DNA of 64,000 nucleotides from JAITWN01 sp050486285 (GTDB lineage Bacteria; Pseudomonadota; Gammaproteobacteria; SZUA-140): assembly GCA_050486285.1 (NCBI GenBank), contig JBJHCZ010000001.1, positions 372,001-436,000 on the forward strand. The letters run 5' to 3'. Positions within the stretch are counted from its first letter, which is position 1. Each line of letters begins with the position of its first letter. The position numbers and the translations under genes were made by a program. This document shows, one piece after another, positions 59,035 through 64,000 of this stretch. The notes beneath the pieces were generated by a model. That model did not search any database. It saw nothing but the letters and a program-made list of their open reading frames with translations, and had not been told where the DNA came from.

Positions 59035-59669
59035 ATCGCCCTCTTCGCGGCGATGGCGTCGAACACGGCATGGAACATCTCCGTCGTCAGGCGCCGGGTC
59101 TGGGTGTTGTAGCGACTGCAGTGATAGGAGTCGATCAGCCAGTGATCGCGGGGCAGCCGGTGTTCACGGCCATGACCGAAGGGGAAGTCGCCCGGCTTGA
59201 GCCCCAGGGCACGCAGCACGGCCTGGTGCGCGATCGTGCCGAGCGCGAGGATGATGGCGCCCGCTTCCAGCGCCGCAAGCTCTCCGGCGAGAAAGGCGTT
59301 GCATTCGCGCACCTCGACCGGCGTCGGCTTGTTCTCCGGCGGCAGGCACTTGACGGCATTGGTGATGCGGCAGCCGCGCAGGCGCAGGCCGTCGTCGGTC
59401 GAGCGCGACTCGGGACGGGAGGCATAACCGTAACGATGCAGGGTCTCGTACAGCAGTATGCCGGCGTAGTCGCCGGTGAACGGGCGGCCGCTCGCGTTCG
59501 CGCCGTGCATGCCGGGCGCCAGCCCGACGATCAGCAGGCGCGGGTCGGGGTCGCCGAAGGCCGGGACCGGCGCGGCATGGTAATCCGGATAGCCTGCGCG
59601 CACGCCGTCGAGATGCGCGGCCAGTCGCGGACAGCGCCGGCAACCGGGATCGAATGCGGCATGCGACAC
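59001..59669 (-). CDS. Family 5 uracil-DNA glycosylase
   Basis: About 222 residues from GTG 59669; upstream codons would overlap hpf. Four-Cys iron-sulfur-type pattern (CRRCPRLA near the N-terminus, then KCLPP and CNAF), active-site region GLAPGMHGANASGRPFTGD with no polar Asp/Asn at the usual water-activating place, as in UDG family 5, and DSYHCSRYNTQT late. It removes uracil and deaminated bases from DNA. The last ten or so residues (GSESFDRRSP) are encoded by a repeat arm. It is next to uvrC, giving a repair pair. Confidence 0.82.
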   Translation of the reverse strand: MSHAAFDPGCRRCPRLAAHLDGVRAGYPDYHAAPVPAFGDPDPRLLIVGLAPGMHGANASGRPFTGDYAGILLYETLHRYGYASRPESRSTDDGLRLRGCRITNAVKCLPPENKPTPVEVRECNAFLAGELAALEAGAIILALGTIAHQAVLRALGLKPGDFPFGHGREHRLPRDHWLIDSYHCSRYNTQTRRLTTEMFHAVFDAIAAKRAMGSESFDRRSP

Positions 59670-59697
59670 GGCTGTCCGGGGCGCCGACGTGTCGGAC

Positions 59698-60096
59698 TCA
59701 GTTGCCGGTGCCGGTCTGCTCGCCGGTGTCTTCGGCCACCGGCACCTGCTCGTAGCGGGCATTGCCGTTGTCGTGGTTCTTGATATCGCCGCGCCGGCGC
59801 GCGGAGATCTCCTGCAGCTGACGGCGCGCCGCATCGAAGGAGTCGCGGATCGCGACATAGAGGTCTTCATTCGGTTCGCGCTTGACGACGATCTCGTTGC
59901 CCGGGACCGTGATGTCGATGTTGACGTTATAGGCCATGCCCTGGTGCTTGTGGCGATGAGGCACCTCGACCAGCACCCGGCAGGCGGTGATGTTGTCATG
60001 GAAGGTCTCGAGCTTCGCCGCCTTCTCGCGGATCGTGTTCTCGGCGGCTTCAGACAGGGAGATGTTCCGGGTCGTGATCTGCAACGGCAATTTCAT
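59698..60096 (-). CDS. hpf: Ribosome hibernation promoting factor
   Basis: 132 residues from ATG 60096 with GAGGGAAA upstream; longer frames back to 60165 are unlikely. The S30AE domain is complete (LPLQITTRNISLSEAAEN, TIREKAAKLETFHDNITAC, VEVPHRHKHQGMAYNVNIDI, EDLYVAIRDSFDAARRQL). The C-terminal ~30 residues are acidic and unstructured (EDTGEQTGTGN), lacking the dimerisation domain of long HPF. It stalls 70S ribosomes in stationary phase. The RelA/SpoT gene lies just upstream, pairing two starvation functions. Confidence 0.9.
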   Translation of the reverse strand: MKLPLQITTRNISLSEAAENTIREKAAKLETFHDNITACRVLVEVPHRHKHQGMAYNVNIDITVPGNEIVVKREPNEDLYVAIRDSFDAARRQLQEISARRRGDIKNHDNGNARYEQVPVAEDTGEQTGTGN

Positions 60097-60172
60097 CAGG
60101 TTTCCCTCAGCATGTGGATACAGGCCCATGCTTCCAATGCTATTCGAAAAGCGAAAATATCTCAATGCGTTA

Positions 60173-62389
60173 TCAGCGCAGGAGCCGCCTGACCGAGCGC
60201 ACGTTCTGCAACTGGTTGATCCGCGTCAGCACCCGGCTCAGCGTGTCGATGTCCGGCACCTCCATCGTCAGCCGCATGTTCGCGGTATGGTCGCGATTGT
60301 CGGACAGCGTGTTGATCGCGGTCAGGTTGATCTTCTCGTTCGCGACGATCGAGGTGACGTCGCTGAGCAGCCCCTTGCGGTCGAAGGCCGTGATCTCGAC
60401 GTCGACCGCGAAGGTGCTTTCAATCCGCTGCCCCCACTCGATGACGATGACCCGTTCGGGACTCTGTCCCCGGTAGCGCAGGATGTTCGGGCAGTCGCTG
60501 CGGTGGACGGTGACTCCGCGGCCGGTGGTGATGTAGCCGAGGACATCGTCGCCGGGCACCGGCTTGCAGCAGTTCGCGACATGGGTCAGCAGATTGCCGA
60601 CGCCCTGGATATGGAAGCCGGCGCCGTCGCGACGCCTGCGCGGCGCGCGGCGCGGGGTCGGGACTACCTCCTCGCCGGCGGCGGGCGTCTCGACCAGGGC
60701 CTGGGCCGCCTGCAAATAGCGCGAGGATTTGATGTCGCTGTGCGAGATCGCGACGAACAACTCGTCCGGCGCGGCATAGCCGAGTTTTTCGGCAAGCTTT
60801 TCGAAATTGACGCGACCGAGACCGAGGCGCTTCAATTCACGCTCGAGTCCGGCGCGGCCGGCCTGGATATTCTTGTCGCGGTCCTGCAGGCGAAACCAGT
60901 GCTGCACCTTCGCCCGCGCGCGCGGGGTCTTCAGATAACCGAGATGCGGGTTCATCCAGTCACGGCTCGGCGCGGGCGCCTTGACGGTCTGGATCTCGAC
61001 CTGCTGGCCGGTCTCGAGCGCATGGGTCAGCGGGACCATGCGCCCGTTGACCTTGGCGCCACGGCAGCGATGACCGATGTCGGTATGGATGTGATAGGCG
61101 AAGTCGAGCGGCGTCGCGCCCTTCGGCAGATCGACGATGTTGCCCTTCGGCGTGAACACGTAGATACGGTCCTCGAAGACCTCGCCGCGAAAGCGGTCGA
61201 CGAACTCGTCGGCATCGGCGATCTCGTCCTTCCATTCGAGCAGCTGGCGCAACCACGCGACGCGGCGGTTCATCGCCTCGTCGGCGCTGGTCCCTTCCTT
61301 GTACTGCCAGTGCGCGGCGACGCCGAGTTCGTTGTGCTCGTGCATTGCGTGGGTGCGAATCTGGACCTCGACGGTACGGCCCTCGGGGCCGATCACCGCG
61401 GTATGGATCGACTGGTAATCGTTCTCCTTCGGCGTCGCGATGTAGTCGTCGAATTCGCCGGCGATGTACTGCCACAGGCCGTGGACGACGCCGAGCGCCT
61501 TGTAGCAGTCGGCGACGGTGTCGACGAGGATGCGCACGCCGCGCACGTCGTGGATGCGGTCGTAGCCGACCTTCTTGCGCTCCATCTTGCGCCAGATGCT
61601 GTAGATATGTTTGGGCCGACCGCTGATCGCCGCCCGCACGCCGGTCTTGCCGAGCTCCTGCTGCAGCAGCGCGATGAAGTCGCTGATATAGCGTTCGCGG
61701 TCGATGCGACGCTCGTCGAGCAGGCCGGCGATGCGCTTGTACAGCGCCGGATCGAGGTAACGCATCGACAGGTCCTCGAGCTCCCACTTGAGCTGCCAGA
61801 TGCCGAGCCGGTTCGCGAGCGGCGCGAAGATGTCGAGGGTCTCCTTCGCGATGCGCTGTTGCTTGTCGGCCGGCAACGCGAACAGCGTGCGCATGTTGTG
61901 GGTGCGGTCGGCGAGCTTGATCAGCACGACGCGGATGTCCTCGGCCATCGCCAGCAGCATCTTGCGCAGGTTCTCGGCCTGCGCCCTTTCCTGGCGGTCA
62001 TCGCCGGACAGGTGCTGGAAGCTCTGGATCAGTTTCATCTTGGTGACGCCGTCGACGAGGCGCGCGATGGTGTCGCCGAATTCGGCGCGGAGCTGCTCGG
62101 GCTCGATGCTGGTGTCCTCGGCGACATCGTGCAGGATCGCCGCGGCGAGGGTTTCATGGTCGAGCCGCAGCTCGGCGAGGATGTTCGCGACCGCGAGAGA
62201 ATGCTGGAAATAGGGTTCGCCGGAGGCGCGCTGCTGGCCGGCATGGGCGCGCAGCGCGAAGTCGCAGGCGCGGGTGATCACCGCCATTTCCTCCGGGCTG
62301 CGGCCGGGGGCAATCGAGGTCAGCCACTCCGCGGTGACCAGGCCGTCCTTGCTGGTGACCCCGAGACGCTTGTCGGTGACGCTGACCAT
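60173..62389 (-). CDS. RelA/SpoT family (p)ppGpp synthetase/hydrolase
   Basis: 738 residues. HD hydrolase domain with His63, His87-Asp88 (AAILHDVAEDT) and Asp161 (KLADRTHNMRTL), which are the metal and catalytic residues; synthetase domain with YDRIHDVRGVRILVD and an acidic EFDD motif at 312-315; TGS, helical, zinc-finger-like and C-terminal ACT domains follow (VAVDVEITAFDRKGLLSDV-like and RINQLQNVRSVRRLL). Length and EFDD point to RelA, but the intact HD site is SpoT-like, so it may be bifunctional. It is separated from rsd by 45 bases containing a hairpin over its start codon. Confidence 0.88.
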   Translation of the reverse strand: MVSVTDKRLGVTSKDGLVTAEWLTSIAPGRSPEEMAVITRACDFALRAHAGQQRASGEPYFQHSLAVANILAELRLDHETLAAAILHDVAEDTSIEPEQLRAEFGDTIARLVDGVTKMKLIQSFQHLSGDDRQERAQAENLRKMLLAMAEDIRVVLIKLADRTHNMRTLFALPADKQQRIAKETLDIFAPLANRLGIWQLKWELEDLSMRYLDPALYKRIAGLLDERRIDRERYISDFIALLQQELGKTGVRAAISGRPKHIYSIWRKMERKKVGYDRIHDVRGVRILVDTVADCYKALGVVHGLWQYIAGEFDDYIATPKENDYQSIHTAVIGPEGRTVEVQIRTHAMHEHNELGVAAHWQYKEGTSADEAMNRRVAWLRQLLEWKDEIADADEFVDRFRGEVFEDRIYVFTPKGNIVDLPKGATPLDFAYHIHTDIGHRCRGAKVNGRMVPLTHALETGQQVEIQTVKAPAPSRDWMNPHLGYLKTPRARAKVQHWFRLQDRDKNIQAGRAGLERELKRLGLGRVNFEKLAEKLGYAAPDELFVAISHSDIKSSRYLQAAQALVETPAAGEEVVPTPRRAPRRRRDGAGFHIQGVGNLLTHVANCCKPVPGDDVLGYITTGRGVTVHRSDCPNILRYRGQSPERVIVIEWGQRIESTFAVDVEITAFDRKGLLSDVTSIVANEKINLTAINTLSDNRDHTANMRLTMEVPDIDTLSRVLTRINQLQNVRSVRRLLR

Positions 62390-62410
62390 ACCCCTATACC
62401 ATGGGTATGG
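62386..62410 (-). promoter_or_regulatory. Hairpin covering the RelA/SpoT start codon
   Basis: On the minus strand CCATACCC (62410-62403), nine bases, GGGTATGG (62393-62386): a perfect 8-bp dyad. The start codon ATG (62389-62387) is in the right arm. A minimal ORF ATG-GTA-TAG lies in the loop. Folding would hide the ribosome-binding region. Confidence 0.5.
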
Positions 62411-62434
62411 CCGGGCCGTCGCGCAAGGGCTGCG

Positions 62435-62902
62435 TCAGGCCGGTTCCTTGTCCCGGCTGAGCGCGGCGATGACCTGGTCCTCGAGATCGATGCGATCGGC
62501 GAGCCGCTCGCCGAGACGCGAAAGGTCGTCTTCCAGCGTCGACAGGTCGATCTGCTCGCGCCCGCGGGTGAAGTCGTACTTGTCGTTGAAATCGAGGATT
62601 GCGTCGGTGCTGTCGAGGATCCGCGGATAGACGCGGTCGGCGAGTTCGATGACCGGGCGGCGGCGCTCGCGCTTTTCATCGATATAGCGGTACAGACGGA
62701 AATGGGTGTCGGCGGTGTAATCGATCAGTGACTGGCAGAATTCCTCGAGCAGGCGGGTCACCGGGGCGGTATCGGCGAACGGGTGCTTCGATGCCAGATC
62801 GCTATACAGCGCCAGAACATGGTCGCGCACGCCGACCAGTTCCCTGATCATCGCGCGGGACGCCGTGCGGCGTTCCTTGACTGCGTCACGGGTAGCGGGC
62901 AT
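62435..62902 (-). CDS. rsd: Rsd/AlgQ-type anti-sigma-70 factor
   Basis: 155 residues, all-helical. RELVGVRDHVLALYSDLAS, then LLEEFCQSLIDYTADTHFRLY, which matches the Rsd segment binding sigma-70 region 4, and LADRIDLEDQVIAAL at the end. In E. coli Rsd sequesters RpoD and can stimulate the SpoT hydrolase. Here it precedes the RelA/SpoT gene, and its ATG overlaps the hydrogenase protease stop by 17 bases, so the three may share a transcript. Confidence 0.88.
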   Translation of the reverse strand: MPATRDAVKERRTASRAMIRELVGVRDHVLALYSDLASKHPFADTAPVTRLLEEFCQSLIDYTADTHFRLYRYIDEKRERRRPVIELADRVYPRILDSTDAILDFNDKYDFTRGREQIDLSTLEDDLSRLGERLADRIDLEDQVIAALSRDKEPA

Positions 62903-63434
62903 GTATCAATTCCTTATGTTTATGAAAATTATACACCAATGATTTGATTTCATTGATGATATTTTTATCATACGGCGCCTGATGCGGCCCGGCCGGCAGG
63001 GGATCGGTCGACTCCCCGATCTCGATCCCGAACACCCGGACAACGGGCGCGATCTCCCCGAGCGCGCCTGCCAGATCCAATGCAGCCTTTATGCCAAAAT
63101 CATGCGTCGTTGCAAAGCCCGCGGCCGCCGGCAGCGCCCGGCCGTCGAAGCAGCGCGCGGTCCCCGGCGTCGCCCCGCCCCGCATCGCATCGATCAGGAT
63201 CACGAGGCCGGGGGCCGCGAGCCAGTCCAGCAGTCGGATCCCGGGCCGATCGGCGCGGCTCACCGAGACCCGTTCCGGCGACAGCGACTCGAACCACGGG
63301 TCGCGTGCGAGGGCGTCGGCGACGTCCCAGCCGATCCGGTCGGCGCCGAACGGCGAGCCGACGCCGATGATCCGGACCGGCGTCAGCCCCGCTCGACCGT
63401 CAGTTTCAGAAAGTGCGTCGCGCACGAGATGCAC
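62886..63434 (-). CDS. NiFe hydrogenase maturation protease
   Basis: About 182 residues; GTG 63434 is taken, with GTG 63425 as alternative, both inside the large-subunit gene. The HyaD/HycI-type core reads VRIIGVGSPFGADRIGWDV with the nickel-binding Asp, then VILIDAMRGG and THDFGIKAALDLAG. It clips the C-terminal tail of the large subunit after nickel insertion; the target site is visible in the neighbouring gene. Its own C-terminal part (NIINEIKSLVYNFHKHKELIH) is markedly AT-rich at DNA level and may be a late extension. Confidence 0.82.
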   Translation of the reverse strand: MHLVRDALSETDGRAGLTPVRIIGVGSPFGADRIGWDVADALARDPWFESLSPERVSVSRADRPGIRLLDWLAAPGLVILIDAMRGGATPGTARCFDGRALPAAAGFATTHDFGIKAALDLAGALGEIAPVVRVFGIEIGESTDPLPAGPHQAPYDKNIINEIKSLVYNFHKHKELIHARYP

Positions 63435-64000
63435 GGGTCGTAGTTACGGATGATCTTCTCGGCCTGCAGCCGGAGCTCGGTATCGGGACGGTCGAAGCCG
63501 TCACGGGCGAGCGATTCGCGCAGGTCCTCCTCGATGCGGGCCTGGTTCTGGCTGGTCGGGGGCACGATCGTTGCCGCGCGCACGAGACCGTCGCCGTCGA
63601 TATCGTAATGATGCCAGAGCACGCCGCGCGGCGCCTCGGTCGCGGCCGAGGCCGCCCCGGCCCGCGGTCGGGCCTCGACGCAGGGGGTCGTCGTCGGCTC
63701 GTAATCGGCGAGCAGGCGAATCGCCTCCTGCACGGCGTAGAGGATCTCGACCGCCCGCGCGGTGATGCTGTGGAACATATTGCAATCCGGAAAACGGAGG
63801 CCCGCCGATGCGACGACCCGGTGCACTGACGGTGGCAGGCGGTCGTGATTCAGATTCAGCCGCGCGAGCGGACCGCACAGATAGGGCCGTCCCTCGAGGT
63901 GCGCATGGAGCGCGGTCGAATGCGGGGCCTGGAATTCCCGCACATGAGCGGCGAAGTCCGCGCTGTCGAAGGCGAGGCCGCCGCTCGCATGCAGCCGGCC
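63383..64000 (-). CDS. NiFe hydrogenase large subunit, C-terminal part
   Basis: The frame is open to the right edge, so the N-terminus is missing; ~205 residues are visible. PHSTALHAHLEGRPYLCGPLARL and CPDC-less FPDCNMFHSITARAVEIL match cytoplasmic (group 3-like) hydrogenase alpha subunits. The C-terminal nickel motif is DPCISCATH, followed by the processable tail FLKLTVERG. The protease gene overlaps this end. Group assignment (3b or related) is tentative because the rest of the operon is not in view. Confidence 0.85.
   Translation of the reverse strand, partial: GRLHASGGLAFDSADFAAHVREFQAPHSTALHAHLEGRPYLCGPLARLNLNHDRLPPSVHRVVASAGLRFPDCNMFHSITARAVEILYAVQEAIRLLADYEPTTTPCVEARPRAGAASAATEAPRGVLWHHYDIDGDGLVRAATIVPPTSQNQARIEEDLRESLARDGFDRPDTELRLQAEKIIRNYDPCISCATHFLKLTVERG

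Noticed and set aside
59987..62731. 914-codon plus-strand open frame opposite the RelA/SpoT gene
   Set aside because: It is a mirror of the real gene in high-GC DNA: low-complexity composition, no family motif, and it runs through several true genes.

Overview
The window reads as a chromosomal segment of a high-GC gammaproteobacterium. The strongest argument is gene order: rne / rluC, maf(yceF) / yceD-rpmF-plsX-fabH-fabD-fabG-acpP-fabF-(pabB)-pabC-mltG-tmk-holB-pilZ-tatD, and uvrC-pgsA-tRNA-Gly-tRNA-Cys-tRNA-Leu, all classical gammaproteobacterial neighbourhoods. RNase E, RluC, Rsd/AlgQ and a WbpM-type O-antigen gene fit the same group. No rRNA, CRISPR array, intact insertion sequence or prophage is visible.

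Layout. 1-2.4 kb: end of a PhoX-type gene, an exported TPR protein and a Uma2 remnant. 2.5-7.4 kb (+): a surface-polysaccharide block (SDR epimerase, WecA/WbpL-like transferase, WbpM-like dehydratase, galU). 7.4-16.4 kb (-): ten genes in one direction, mostly overlapping: GT2, LAB_N protein, GT39 (ArnT-like), thermostable-hemolysin-family protein, AMP-dependent ligase, heme-oxygenase-like di-iron protein, SDR, TPR protein, and a QseBC/PmrAB-type two-component system. I regard this as the best candidate for an undescribed system, probably making or attaching an acyl-derived envelope modification. 16.5-25.9 kb: rne, rluC, HAD phosphatase, sppA, P-type ATPase, maf. 26.0-38.6 kb (+): the fatty-acid / cell-wall / replication cluster ending in pilZ and tatD.

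38.6-45.2 kb (-): a four-gene sensory operon: NarL-type regulator, TonB-dependent receptor, periplasmic binding-like protein and a BarA-like hybrid kinase. 45.5-50.5 kb (-): MacAB-like efflux genes and a YbiT-type ABC-F ATPase. 50.7-53.3 kb: Spy/CpxP-like protein, small beta-barrel, YdcF and DUF1439 proteins; exact GTAAA-N5-GTAAA CpxR-type boxes lie before both the Spy-like gene and the efflux operon. 53.3-57.1 kb: HigBA, three tRNA genes with a RES/Xre toxin-antitoxin pair inserted between two of them, an unknown/Arc gene pair, then pgsA. 57.1-64.0 kb (-): uvrC, a family-5 uracil-DNA glycosylase, hpf, a RelA/SpoT enzyme, rsd, and a NiFe hydrogenase protease and large subunit running off the end.

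A dispersed palindrome family with arms GGGGTCAGAGT... (REPIN-like) punctuates the region. Several copies provide stop codons or C-terminal residues of neighbouring genes (rluC, tatD, the hybrid kinase, fabD, the uracil-DNA glycosylase), and one fills the udg-uvrC junction. Function calls rest on motifs and gene order read by eye; no database search was run.
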